DNA from: Cryobacterium shii
GTDB lineage: Bacteria; Actinomycetota; Actinomycetes; Actinomycetales; Microbacteriaceae
DNA: 32,461 nt
Direction: 5' to 3'
Assembly: GCF_004402595.1 (NCBI RefSeq)
Contig: NZ_SOFY01000026.1
Coordinates: 1-32,461, forward strand
Positions 8,010 to 16,671 of the stretch are shown in pieces (the first letter of the stretch is position 1; the number at the start of each line of letters is the position of its first letter). Under the pieces are notes generated by a model. The model searched no databases. It worked only from the letters and a program-made list of their open reading frames with translations, and was not told the DNA's origin. The position numbers and the translations under genes are program-made.

Positions 8010-8181
8010 ACAGGAGGTTAGCCAGAGAGGTTCAGCCAGGGAAGGCTCCGTCGGAGAGGGTGGGGTGCAGTCGGTGCGCTCCGGGCATCCGTGCCGGTTG
8101 TTGCGCACCTCCGGCCGACGAGGGAACCGCGGATTCGGTGTGTGGCGCAGCCGGCACCCCGGGCGCCCGCCCGGTCCCGGG

Positions 8182-8427
8182 CTACGGCGCCGACCGCAGC
8201 ACCCGCCGCTCCCGCATGCTCGAGCCGCGGGAGACCAGGTACACGAGGGCGGTCACGAACGGCACGAAGACGAGGAACAGCACCCAGGCCGCCCTCGCCC
8301 ACCCGCTCAGGGTGTCGTCACGGAACAGGTCCGCGAGGATCGAGAACATGACCGTCAGATAGGCGATGAACACGTAGGTCCAGAAGAAGAGCCAGATATC
8401 ATCCCAGATATCGGTCGTTGAGCCCAT
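8182..8427 (-). CDS. small membrane protein, PLD N-terminal-like
   Basis: An 81-residue protein with two hydrophobic segments, about residues 12-32 and 44-66, joined by a polar turn containing LFRDD. The pattern of an aromatic first helix (WLFFWTYVFIAYL), a DLFRD linker, a second helix FVPFVTALVYL and then RGSSMRER matches the short actinobacterial proteins assigned to the PLDc_N family. Those often continue into a SHOCT domain, which is absent here, so this is a short form. AAGGAG lies about eight bases before the ATG. It has no obvious operon partner: the ice-binding gene upstream ends 185 bp away on the same strand. Its function is unknown; membrane location is inferred. Confidence 0.8.
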   Translation of the reverse strand: MGSTTDIWDDIWLFFWTYVFIAYLTVMFSILADLFRDDTLSGWARAAWVLFLVFVPFVTALVYLVSRGSSMRERRVLRSAP

Positions 8428-8590
8428 CCGCGTTCTCCTTCGCTCGGAATCCCGGCCAGAGCCTAGCGTGATGACGTCGCTGCGGACAGGGGTCGGGTTC
8501 CGTTCGGTCCCGCCGGCGAGATCCCGCCGATCCCGTTCTCCAAGTGGGCAACGCGACCGGGGCTTGCCCTAGGTTTGGCGCGACAATCGC

Positions 8591-8602
8591 CCCTCCGGAG
8601 GG
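8591..8602 (-). terminator. palindrome after the ice-binding gene
   Basis: CCCTCCGGAGGG is a perfect 12-bp palindrome starting 11 bases downstream of the stop of the ice-binding gene, followed by a second small palindrome gagctc on the gene side. No T-run follows and a loopless palindrome would form a shortened stem, so this is a weak terminator candidate. Confidence 0.3.
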
Positions 8603-8612
8603 AGCTCCACCA

Positions 8613-9857
8613 CTAGCGCAGAATGACCCTTCGGAGCGCGCGACGGATGCTGAGAAGCATCACGCCCGCAGCCAGCAGCAACGCGCCGCCGCCGATCGGA
8701 AGCCCGACCTCGCTGCCGGTGGCCGCGAGCGTGGGCTGGCGGGCCGGAAGCGGGACAGAGGCACCCGCCGTCGTGGAGGGGGGAACTGCCGATGTGGCGG
8801 TCGTGTCCGTCGAAATTGAGGGCGGCAGGGCCGGTCCAGCTGCGCTGGTGATGACCTCATGGGCCGCGGACACGGCCGGGGCTACTCTGTTGACGGCCGT
8901 GATGGTGAACGTGGAGGTTCCGGCCGCTGTGGGCATCCCGGTGATCGCTCCCGTGCCGCCATCGAGCCGCAGGCCGGCGGGGAGTGCGCCCTGGGAAATG
9001 GCGAACGTCGGGGCCGGCGTCCCGGTGGCCGTGACTCTGAACGCGTAGGGGGTTCCGACCGTGGCCCGCGGCGGCGTGCGCGAGGTAAAGGCAGGGCTAT
9101 CGGTCGTGGCCACGGTGCCGGTCGGCGCGCAGCCGGTGGGCACGGTCACGACGTTGGAATCCAGAGTCACCGCCGCGGTGTTCGCCAGGAGGCGGCCCGC
9201 GATGGTGGCTCCGGTGGTCGCCGTAATCGATTGGTTCGCCATGACTGTGCCCACGAATTGAGCCGCAGTTCCGAGGGTTGCTGAGCTGCCGACTTGCCAG
9301 AAGACGTTGCAGGAGCTCGCGCCGCCGGTGACCTCGATGCGACTGCCCGACCCGATGATCAGGGTGCTGTCGACCTGAAACACCCACACGGATGTCGCGC
9401 TGCCCGCCAGGGTCAGCACGCCATTGTCGGCCAGGGACAGTGCACCACCGGCGAACACACCGGGGCTGAGCGACAAGCCGGCGAGCTCGGCAACACCGGA
9501 CGTGGTCGGGGTGAGGCCCGCGGCCGCGTTGTACGCCGTTGTCACGTCGCTTTGCGCCGCGCCGGCGCTCCCATCCGTCTGGTGCAGTGCCCCGGTGAAG
9601 CTGCCGTCCGGAGCGCCACCGAAGCCGGTGATCGAGGTTCCCGGGCTGACTCCCACGTCGCCGTTGATCACGGAGGGGCCCGTGTTCGTGACGGTGCTGG
9701 CACCGAGGACCCCGAAGGCCGCAGAGGCGCCGAGGTCGACGGGCCCGTCAATCGTGGTGGCCGCTTGCGCCGATGCCGCGGGCAACAACATACCGACCGC
9801 AAACACCAGACCGATGCCAGTCGCCATGCTCTTTCGGCTGTGCCTGATCGTGCTCAC
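8613..9857 (-). CDS. DUF3494 ice-binding-like protein with LAxTG wall anchor
   Basis: A 414-residue exported protein. Residues 1-32 are a signal peptide ending in AQA. Residues ~38-235 match the DUF3494 ice-binding beta-solenoid family, with GASAAFGVLGASTVTNTG, INGDVGVSPG, AGLSLSPGVF and VFWQVGSSATLG all typical. Residues ~253-325 look like an Ig-like domain (TFAISQGALPAGLRLDGGTG). A Pro/Ser/Thr/Ala linker follows, then LAATGSE, a hydrophobic helix and an Arg-rich tail, the three-part signal for class E sortase anchoring in actinobacteria. The family binds ice or inhibits recrystallisation, so this protein may hold cells to ice or protect the surface. Activity is not shown by sequence alone. 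Start is GTG at 9857 with GGGAG eight bases upstream. The gene stands alone. Confidence 0.9.
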   Translation of the reverse strand: MSTIRHSRKSMATGIGLVFAVGMLLPAASAQAATTIDGPVDLGASAAFGVLGASTVTNTGPSVINGDVGVSPGTSITGFGGAPDGSFTGALHQTDGSAGAAQSDVTTAYNAAAGLTPTTSGVAELAGLSLSPGVFAGGALSLADNGVLTLAGSATSVWVFQVDSTLIIGSGSRIEVTGGASSCNVFWQVGSSATLGTAAQFVGTVMANQSITATTGATIAGRLLANTAAVTLDSNVVTVPTGCAPTGTVATTDSPAFTSRTPPRATVGTPYAFRVTATGTPAPTFAISQGALPAGLRLDGGTGAITGMPTAAGTSTFTITAVNRVAPAVSAAHEVITSAAGPALPPSISTDTTATSAVPPSTTAGASVPLPARQPTLAATGSEVGLPIGGGALLLAAGVMLLSIRRALRRVILR

Positions 9858-10275
9858 GAGTCGCTCCCATCGGTTCGGGAGTCAATGACGGCACCTCGAG
9901 CCGGACCCCCCGTGGAACATTCTAAACACAGGCTGAGACCCTCAATGTCGAACCCGGCCTCACTTTTGGGCAGGTAGACACGTGTCAAATGACCCACTGG
10001 TCGGGCTTTCGATGTCGGTGCGTGCGGGGCAGTCGGCGATGTTCGGGGTCTCCAGGCGCCGCTCGCAGTGAATCCCGCGCCTCTCAGACTCAGCCGCTCG
10101 GAAGGGCTTTACCACCCGGGTGGTGGGTCACCCCCCGAAACGTCCACCCCACCCGTTTCGTCAACCACTCCCGCCAGTGTTGGATTCGAGGCGATGCGGC
10201 GGTGGCACGCGGTTACCATTCACAGGACCCACCACAACTTTTCGTCCTAGTGCCGTCCACCACGAGGGAGTGTTC
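9858..10275. other. intergenic region between ice-binding gene and small ORFs
   Basis: This 418-bp stretch separates divergent genes and must hold the promoters for both. Short open frames in several registers show no family-like sequence. The clearest internal feature is a perfect palindrome at 10111-10124. I see no convincing promoter pair on either strand. Confidence 0.5.
10111..10124. promoter_or_regulatory. perfect 14-bp palindrome, possible operator
   Basis: ACCACCCGGGTGGT is exactly self-complementary. It lies 152 bases before the first small ORF of the cyclic-di-GMP gene cluster and 254 bases from the ice-binding start. Dimeric regulators bind such sites, but no matching regulator is known to me for this sequence. 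Confidence 0.35.
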
Positions 10276-10494
10276 ATGGCCTGGCTCCACCTCGACGCCG
10301 AAAGCATGCCTGTAGGGCGGCGCGGCAGGGAGGAACCGATAAGGCACAGGTTCCGAGGAGAGCGAAGCGGGCGTGACCGGCGGCGGGTACGGGTGGTTGG
10401 AGTAATTCTGGGCCTGAAGGGCACGCCGTATCTCGACCCCGAAACACCCTCGCAACATCTTCGCGATTCAACGCCCGCGACAGCGCGGGCATGA
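10276..10494 (+). CDS. small Arg-rich ORF, possible leader peptide gene
   Basis: A 72-residue frame opening with ATG at 10276 behind a good ribosome binding site, gaggga, seven to eight bases upstream. I do not recognise the protein. It is rich in Arg (RGREEPIRHRFRGERSGRD) and has no clear domain, so it may be a leader whose translation matters more than its product, or chance. Its TGA (10492-10494) overlaps the ATG of the next small ORF as ATGA, and that ORF overlaps the GGDEF-EAL gene in the same way. The chain of overlaps and the ribosome binding site are the only evidence that it is real. Confidence 0.35.
   Translation: MAWLHLDAESMPVGRRGREEPIRHRFRGERSGRDRRRVRVVGVILGLKGTPYLDPETPSQHLRDSTPATARA
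10473..10490 (+). promoter_or_regulatory. GC hairpin abutting the start of the 77-residue ORF
   Basis: GCCCGCG (10473-10479) pairs with CGCGGGC (10484-10490) around the loop ACAG. The stem ends exactly one base before the ATG at 10491. Such a stem should block ribosome entry unless a ribosome finishing the upstream ORF opens it. It would thus enforce translational coupling. Confidence 0.5.
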
Positions 10495-10724
10495 CGAAAG
10501 ACAGCCGCAAGAATATGTCGACGATCACAGTGACCCTCAACCACCCAGTGACCTCCGGACGATCCACAGTGATCCTCAAGGTCAACCGGCATGAACAGCT
10601 GCCTGCAGTTCTCGTTGACCCGCTTGACCACGAGGGAAAGGTCATCGCAGGGATGTGGCTTGCTGACGGCCATGGCGGGACCGTCTACGAACTGACCGAG
10701 CAGGTTCGGGCGGTGAGGACATGA
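10491..10724 (+). CDS. 77-residue hypothetical protein coupled to GGDEF-EAL gene
   Basis: I do not recognise this protein. After a polar start it reads as a plausible small beta-rich domain, with alternating hydrophobic stretches such as TVILKVNRHEQLPAVLVD and VIAGMWLADG. An internal ATG at 10515 is an alternative start. Neither start has a clear ribosome binding site, and the ATG at 10491 follows a GC hairpin directly, so initiation probably depends on the upstream ORF. Its TGA overlaps the ATG of the large PAS-GGDEF-EAL gene by ATGA. The tight coupling suggests it is made in step with that enzyme and may modulate it. That role is inference from arrangement. Confidence 0.55.
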   Translation: MTKDSRKNMSTITVTLNHPVTSGRSTVILKVNRHEQLPAVLVDPLDHEGKVIAGMWLADGHGGTVYELTEQVRAVRT

Positions 10725-13675
10725 CTGAAAAGCGCAACACGAGTCCTGATCGGGAGCGCCTGCTCCCGACGCGACGACGCCCCGCTGCAGACACGAACGG
10801 TGACAAGACGTGGTCTGAGGGCCAGTTCCGCGCTCTCCTCGGGTCCGCTCCCGATGCGATGGTGATCGTCGACGCTGACGGTACGATCCTTCTTGTCAAC
10901 GCACAGGTGGAGGTGCTTTTTGGCTACGTGAGGGATGAACTTCTCGGACAGTCTCTCGAGGTCCTCATGCCGATCGAATTCCGTGGCTGGTATCTGAGCC
11001 ATCGATCCGAGTACTCGGCCAAGACAAAGACGAAGGCACAGGCACGGTCGATGGGACCCGACCTTGGACTTCTGGGTCTGCACCGCGACGGCAGGGAGTT
11101 TCCGATAGAGATTTCGCTCAGTCCTTTTGAGACCGACAGCGGAACGCTCGTGTCCAGCTCTATCCGTGATATCAGCGAACGGACCCAGGCCCAGGCTTCG
11201 ACGCGAATGATGTCGATGCTGGTCGCATCCTCCGACGATGCCATTTTTGGTTACGACGTCGACGGTCTGATCACCGTGTGGAATCCGGCGGCTGAAGCGA
11301 TGTTCGGATTCTCGGCGCCCGAGGTGATCGGCCAGCATCAGACCCTTATCGTCACGGTTGACGGCCGGGATCGAGGACTCGAATTGCAGGCCCAGGTCGC
11401 TGGCGGCGAGTCCGTGATCGGTTTGGAGTCGGTCGCACTGCACAAGGACGGATCACGCATCGTCGATATTTCGCTGACGATCTCTCCGATCTTCGACTCA
11501 CGCAACATTGTGGCGGGCTGCTTCGGAATAGCCCGGAACATTTCGGAGTCCAAGCGTCGACAGATTGCCTCAGAAACTGACCAGGCACGCCTGGCAGCGG
11601 CCCAACAGATGGCTGGGATGGGCAGCTATGAAATCGACAGTGCGACCGGACAGCGATGGTGGTCAGATGAGTATTGGCGGATCCTCGGCCGCAATGGAAC
11701 TGAGCCGGCATCGCGCGATTTGCTTCTGTCGTGCGTACATCCGCAGGACCGGGATCGTGTGGAGAGTCTCCTGCGGCGGCTCGATTCAGGATGGCCGACC
11801 CCGGAATTTACTTTCCGCATCATTCTGCAGTCCGGGGGAATTCGTTGGATGCGCTCACGCGCAGTTGTCATCAGGGCCGCGGATGGTTCGCCAATCAAAA
11901 TCATCGGCATGATCATGGACATTACCGAGTTGCATCTAGCTGAGGCGCGACAACAAGAAGCCGAGACCAACTTTCGCCTGGGTTTCGACCGATCTCAGAT
12001 TGGCATGGGGATGGCCGATTTGGATGGGCGACTGTTCCAGGTAAACGAGGCCCTGTGCACAATACTGGGCAGAACTCCCGAAGAAATCCGGGGCAAACGG
12101 ACGCAGGATTTTCGGCATCCGTCACACCATGAGGGTGATCGTGCCTCGTTCTCCGGTTGGCTGAGTGGGGGATTCGAAGATACTCAGGCGGAACTTCAGT
12201 ATGCCCGACCCAACGGACAGCCGGTCTGGGTGCAGCTAACGATGTCCCTTGTGCCTGACGTTAACGGCGAGCCGGGTTATTTCTTACTGCATATGCAGGA
12301 CATCTCGTCCCGAAAATACGCCGAGGACCTCCTGGCTCACCAGGCCCTTCACGATCCCCTGACGGGGCTGCCAAACCGTCAGCTACTCGTCGAACGTATC
12401 GAACGCTCTTTGTCAACAGGACGAAGGACCGCCGGCTACGTGGGTGTGCTGTTCATCGACGTGGACCAGTTCAAGGTAATCAATGATGGATTAGGCCACG
12501 TGGCCGGCGACCGCTTGTTGGTGGGACTAACGCGACGGTTGAAGTTGATCGTTCGTCCCGGCGACACCCTTGCACGGTTCGGCGGCGACGAGTTCGTACT
12601 CGTCTGCGACAACATCGCGCCCTACGATGCGGAGCGGTTGGCCGAGCGAATAGTCACAATCGCCAAGGACCCTTTCGAGTTCGAGGGCAAGGAAGTCTTC
12701 GTCAGCGTGAGCGTTGGCATCGTTCTTGCTGACGATGATGCCGACGCCGATGCCAGCTCCATGCTCCTCCATTCAGATGTTGCAATGTATCGGGCGAAAG
12801 CGGACGGCAGGGCTCGCGTTGTGATGTACGACGAGGATATGCACCATCGAGCGTCGATGCGGCTTGAGACCGAATCCCAGTTGGCTCGCGCGATCTCCCG
12901 TGACGAGTTGCGCGTGTTCTACCAGCCGATTGTGGACATCTCGACTGAAGAAACGGTCGGCTTTGAGGCGCTCGTGCGCTGGGAGCATCCCGACCGAGGT
13001 TTCATTTCACCAACAGAATTCATCCCGATCGCTGAACAGACCGGGTCGATTGTTGCGATTGGCGAGTGGGTGCTGACTGAGGCCCTCAGGCAGGTCCAGG
13101 CCTGGCGCAGCCAGCTCGCTGAGTGCCATGACTTGACGATCGCAGTCAATCTATCGGCCAGACAGTTGCAGGATGCCAATTTTGTGCAGGTCGTGTCTGA
13201 CATCATCACTCGGTCGGGCATCGACGCCTCGGCGGTGCACCTGGAAATCACGGAGTCCATGGTCATCAACAATCTGGATCTGGCCTCCGCCACCCTCTCT
13301 GGGTTGCGCGGTCTCGGGGTACGGCTCTCCCTGGACGATTTCGGTACCGGCTGGAGTTCCCTCACCTATCTCAAGCAGTTGCCCGTTCAGACCATCAAGA
13401 TTGATCGCTCCTTCATCGATGGACTCGGGGGTAAGGATCCCCAGGCGCCGGCCTTCGTCAACGCCATCGTGAGTCTGGCGCGCGCACTGGAGATGGACGT
13501 CGTGGCCGAGGGAATCGAGACCAGGGAACAACTCAGCGAGCTTCGCCGTCTCGGAGGCAGCCTGGCTCAGGGCTATTTGTGGTCTCGCCCGCGGCCCCCG
13601 AAGGAAATACCCGGCTGGCTGGCCGAGGAGAAAATGCGCACGGTCAGATTGGCCGATTTGCGCGCGGTGAGCTGA
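10721..13675 (+). CDS. PAS(x4)-GGDEF-EAL cyclic-di-GMP enzyme
   Basis: A 984-residue cytosolic protein with no membrane segments. Four PAS-type sensor domains occupy about residues 27-150, 160-280, 285-405 and 412-540; the third is the PAS_3 type (WWSDEYWRILG). The diguanylate cyclase domain has an intact GGDEF motif at 621-625 and an allosteric RxxD site, RPGD at 612-615, five residues before it. The phosphodiesterase domain keeps the catalytic set: EALVRW (Glu749), NLSARQ, EITES, DDFGTG (Asp872, Asp873), IKID, VAEGIET and QGYLWS. Both activities therefore look possible, with product inhibition of the cyclase. Small ligands or redox cofactors in the PAS domains could decide the balance. It is ATGA-coupled to the preceding small ORF and convergent with the LuxR-type regulator 17 bp away. 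Confidence 0.95.
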   Translation: MTEKRNTSPDRERLLPTRRRPAADTNGDKTWSEGQFRALLGSAPDAMVIVDADGTILLVNAQVEVLFGYVRDELLGQSLEVLMPIEFRGWYLSHRSEYSAKTKTKAQARSMGPDLGLLGLHRDGREFPIEISLSPFETDSGTLVSSSIRDISERTQAQASTRMMSMLVASSDDAIFGYDVDGLITVWNPAAEAMFGFSAPEVIGQHQTLIVTVDGRDRGLELQAQVAGGESVIGLESVALHKDGSRIVDISLTISPIFDSRNIVAGCFGIARNISESKRRQIASETDQARLAAAQQMAGMGSYEIDSATGQRWWSDEYWRILGRNGTEPASRDLLLSCVHPQDRDRVESLLRRLDSGWPTPEFTFRIILQSGGIRWMRSRAVVIRAADGSPIKIIGMIMDITELHLAEARQQEAETNFRLGFDRSQIGMGMADLDGRLFQVNEALCTILGRTPEEIRGKRTQDFRHPSHHEGDRASFSGWLSGGFEDTQAELQYARPNGQPVWVQLTMSLVPDVNGEPGYFLLHMQDISSRKYAEDLLAHQALHDPLTGLPNRQLLVERIERSLSTGRRTAGYVGVLFIDVDQFKVINDGLGHVAGDRLLVGLTRRLKLIVRPGDTLARFGGDEFVLVCDNIAPYDAERLAERIVTIAKDPFEFEGKEVFVSVSVGIVLADDDADADASSMLLHSDVAMYRAKADGRARVVMYDEDMHHRASMRLETESQLARAISRDELRVFYQPIVDISTEETVGFEALVRWEHPDRGFISPTEFIPIAEQTGSIVAIGEWVLTEALRQVQAWRSQLAECHDLTIAVNLSARQLQDANFVQVVSDIITRSGIDASAVHLEITESMVINNLDLASATLSGLRGLGVRLSLDDFGTGWSSLTYLKQLPVQTIKIDRSFIDGLGGKDPQAPAFVNAIVSLARALEMDVVAEGIETREQLSELRRLGGSLAQGYLWSRPRPPKEIPGWLAEEKMRTVRLADLRAVS

Positions 13676-13692
13676 ACGGCGCGGGCGGCGCG

Positions 13693-16461
13693 TCAACTCG
13701 TGTGAGTGGACAGCAGCTTCCTGCGCCTGGCCTCATCCACGCAGCCTTGACGTCCGCTAACGCCCAGAGTGCTGAAAAGACGTTTGAGGTACCATTTCAC
13801 CGTGTTGACACCCAGATGAAGGGTCTGGGCGATTTCACGATTGGAGCACCCCTGGGCCAACAGTATCAGGATCTCGTGTTCGCGCTCGGTCAACGTTGCA
13901 CCGGTAATTTGGGCGCCTGATGAGGTCGTCTCTTGAAGGCGCGCGGAGGTAGTCGCGCTCTGGAGGAGAAGGCTCAGGAACTCTGGAAGACCGGGGGCCT
14001 GCGGTCCCTCCCATCGCCCGCCTCTCACCCTGTCTGCGACGTCCTGCACGATCTGAAGACACCCCGGACCGCCATCGAGGATGGGTCGCACCAAACCGAG
14101 TGCGTTGCACGTGACCAAGGCCGGGGTCAGGGCATCCATCGCCTCGACGCGCCGACCCGCATGCTGGAGCGTTGCAGCGAGTAGGATTTGGGCGCCCAAG
14201 TGCGCACGGGCTCCGCCGCGGGCTCTCGTCCGGTCGAGCAGCTCGTGAGCACGTTCTGCGGAGGCCGTGGCCAGATCTCGAGATGCATCCGGCGATAGGG
14301 CCGCTCGAATCTCGGTTGCGAGGGCGATCCTGTAATTCGTTTCGGCCAAGCCGCTACCCAGATCCCCGATCCGGTGCTGTTCGTCGTGCAGACCGGCCGG
14401 CAGAGTCCGGTCGGGTAGCTGGAAGTTGAATCCGAGCTGGATGCGTTCCGCGGCGATACACAGTCCGAGCCGGGTGAGCCCTAAAGTCTCGGCCACGTCT
14501 TCGCCCTCATCGAGAAGCGTCCTGGCCCCCACGTGATCGCCGCGCAGGGCCTTGATTCTGGCCAGGGTCGCAAAGGCGGAGATCATGAAATCGACCACTC
14601 CGCCTTCTGATCCCAATTCGTGAGCCTCCTCAAGCAAGAGTTCAGCCTTCTCCAGCGCGCCCCGTTCGTAGAGAAGCTGGCCGAGCATCGAGCTGGCCAG
14701 TTGCGCCGCATGAGAGTGTCGACCAGCGGAGCTCCGTGCAAGCTCAACTGCTGATCTGAAGAGGCGTTCTGCATCGTCGACTTCGAGTTGCTCGAAGGCA
14801 GCCAGACCGGCGAAACATCGGCCGTAGACGTCGCTGAACGGTCCGGACGTGAGCGCGTGAAATTGTGACGCCCAGTTCTGCTGCTCGGTTGCTTGTGAGT
14901 ACTCACCCTCCTGGATCTTCTGGAAGGTGGAGATGTTGGCGGCGACGGACACAATCCAGGGACGGAGCCGGTTCGCTTCTGCAAAACAGGTTTGGTCTAG
15001 TTCGTCGACCAGGTCGAGCCTGTCCACGTACATGTCAATGCAGCATTGAACGACCAGGGCCTCAACACCGAGTTCAAACCGGTCATCCTGACTGAGAGAA
15101 TCGTCGCACCGAACCAGGGCCTCCACCTTGTCGAGGGCGATCTGCGCCGCGCCCGATATGTGGAGAAGCGTGTTGGCCCAGGCGATTGCCATCTGAAGCT
15201 TGGCCTGATCCGCAACGGAACTGGCCGGTATCTTTCCCACCAGCACCAGCAAAGTCGCCATCCGGGAATGCTCGACAAGCCACATCGCGCGCGACTCAAC
15301 AATGTCGACTGCGAAGTCGACCTGGCCGACTGCCAGAGCGTGATCAACGGCGTCGCTGGGATAGCCGTTCGATGCGAACCAACGCGCAGCGGCCAGGTTG
15401 AGTTCCACCGCTCGCCCCGGGAAGTCCCGTTCGAGTCGTCCCCGCAGGTAATCTTCGAACAAATGATGGTAGCGATACCAGCTTCCGTCTTCGTTCAGCG
15501 GCTGAAGGAATAGATTCTGAGCCTCAACACGCTCAAGCATGGCCTGACCCCGCACGACACCGGAGAGTGTCGACGCCAACTCCGCACAGATACGCTCAGT
15601 CACCGATGTTGTCAGCAGAAAATCAACCACGTCCGGTTCGAGGGCATCAAGCACGTTCTCGAGCAGATACTCGCCGATCGACTTCTGCCGACCCGAGAGC
15701 CGTCGGATCAGGTCGGACGCGTCGTGGTTTTCGCGCAGCGACAACGAAACCAGCTGGAGGGCAGCCACCCAACCTTCAGTCGTCCGGTGCAGGCTGGCCA
15801 GGTCGTCACGGTTGACGTCCAGGCCGTTGATGTCCACCAACAATGCTTGCGACTCGTCCTCGTCGAATCGCAGAGAACTCGCGTCCACTTCCAACAGCTG
15901 GTTCCTCACCATGAGACGACCAAGCGGGAGCCCAGACCTGGATCGGCTGGTGATCAGGAAGGACAGGCGGGAACTCCCCACATCCAGAAGGCGATGAATG
16001 ACAGCACGGGTCCGGGAATCGGTGACGAGATGCCAGTCGTCCAGGGCAATGACAATGTTTTCACCGGCGGCATCCATGGCGTTGACCAGGGCGGGAACAA
16101 CGTAGCGCTCAGCATCGTCGGGCTGTCCCTCGAGCAGAACCTGCCATTCGTCGTCCAACTCCGGCATTACCCGTCGGATCGCTTCCAACAGGTGGGACAA
16201 GAACCAGATCGTATTGTTGTCATCGCGGTCCAGCGAAAGCCACACGGTGGTCACGCCACGTGCATCCAGCGCCGCGAGCCATTGTGCGGCGAGTGTTGAC
16301 TTACCGAAGCCTGCCGGGGCATGAATCAACGACAGTCGGCGGTGCTCACCAGCGCGGAGCAGGTCCGTGAGCCGAGCACGGGCGACCCAGTCCCCGACGG
16401 GCCTCGGAGGCTGGAATTTTGTCGTAACGCTTACAGGGGCGAACGGCAACGCCTCCTCCAC
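13693..16461 (-). CDS. large ATP-binding LuxR family (MalT-like) regulator
   Basis: A 922-residue transcription factor of the LAL/MalT architecture. The N-terminal STAND-type NTPase has Walker A APAGFGKST at 48-56 and a Walker B-like strand ending in LDDWH near 139-143. A long helical, repeat-like middle region, probably TPR-like, follows. The C-terminal LuxR helix-turn-helix lies at about residues 855-912 (LTEREHEILILLAQG, then NREIAQTLHLGVNTVKWYLK). Members usually oligomerise on a ligand plus ATP and activate nearby operons. The ligand here is unknown. Start is GTG at 16461 with AGGAGA five bases upstream. The gene ends 17 bp from the end of the GGDEF-EAL gene. Both genes are visibly less GC-rich than their neighbours, which may mark a shared acquired segment. 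Confidence 0.93.
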   Translation of the reverse strand: MEEALPFAPVSVTTKFQPPRPVGDWVARARLTDLLRAGEHRRLSLIHAPAGFGKSTLAAQWLAALDARGVTTVWLSLDRDDNNTIWFLSHLLEAIRRVMPELDDEWQVLLEGQPDDAERYVVPALVNAMDAAGENIVIALDDWHLVTDSRTRAVIHRLLDVGSSRLSFLITSRSRSGLPLGRLMVRNQLLEVDASSLRFDEDESQALLVDINGLDVNRDDLASLHRTTEGWVAALQLVSLSLRENHDASDLIRRLSGRQKSIGEYLLENVLDALEPDVVDFLLTTSVTERICAELASTLSGVVRGQAMLERVEAQNLFLQPLNEDGSWYRYHHLFEDYLRGRLERDFPGRAVELNLAAARWFASNGYPSDAVDHALAVGQVDFAVDIVESRAMWLVEHSRMATLLVLVGKIPASSVADQAKLQMAIAWANTLLHISGAAQIALDKVEALVRCDDSLSQDDRFELGVEALVVQCCIDMYVDRLDLVDELDQTCFAEANRLRPWIVSVAANISTFQKIQEGEYSQATEQQNWASQFHALTSGPFSDVYGRCFAGLAAFEQLEVDDAERLFRSAVELARSSAGRHSHAAQLASSMLGQLLYERGALEKAELLLEEAHELGSEGGVVDFMISAFATLARIKALRGDHVGARTLLDEGEDVAETLGLTRLGLCIAAERIQLGFNFQLPDRTLPAGLHDEQHRIGDLGSGLAETNYRIALATEIRAALSPDASRDLATASAERAHELLDRTRARGGARAHLGAQILLAATLQHAGRRVEAMDALTPALVTCNALGLVRPILDGGPGCLQIVQDVADRVRGGRWEGPQAPGLPEFLSLLLQSATTSARLQETTSSGAQITGATLTEREHEILILLAQGCSNREIAQTLHLGVNTVKWYLKRLFSTLGVSGRQGCVDEARRRKLLSTHTS

Positions 16462-16671
16462 TTCTCCTGCTAGTCAGGCATCAAGCTAGGCTCCAGGATC
16501 GCGGTTGCCGTCTCCGTGGCTTCCCCCGTCGCCTTCGCGTAAAAGATGCGGGCTCGCTTAAGTATGGGACCCGGCTGCTCAAATCCTGATTACGCCACTT
16601 ACTTCTTCTCTCGCTTGGGCCACCTCCTTCTTTGCAGGGGCCCTGTGTTCCAACCAACCCCCGCGACAGGT

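Larger units (their letters stand above)
7443..8181. other. 739-bp intergenic region with repeats only
   Basis: No convincing gene is seen between the iron ATPase and the small membrane protein. Short open frames occur on both strands but show no family-like sequence and cross the repeats. The region holds two copies and one half-copy of inverted-repeat family 1, an imperfect stem-loop at 7740-7794 and a G-rich stretch at about 7800-7920 (ggcgg, ggggacgggg). It looks like a site where intergenic elements accumulate. Confidence 0.7.

Noticed and set aside
7730..8421. Several short frames in the 7443-8181 gap
   Set aside because: They overlap each other on both strands, cross the repeats and lack motifs or ribosome binding sites.
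9989..10315. 108-residue frame downstream of the ice-binding gene promoter region
   Set aside because: No ribosome binding site, no family-like sequence, and it ends inside the better supported small ORF.
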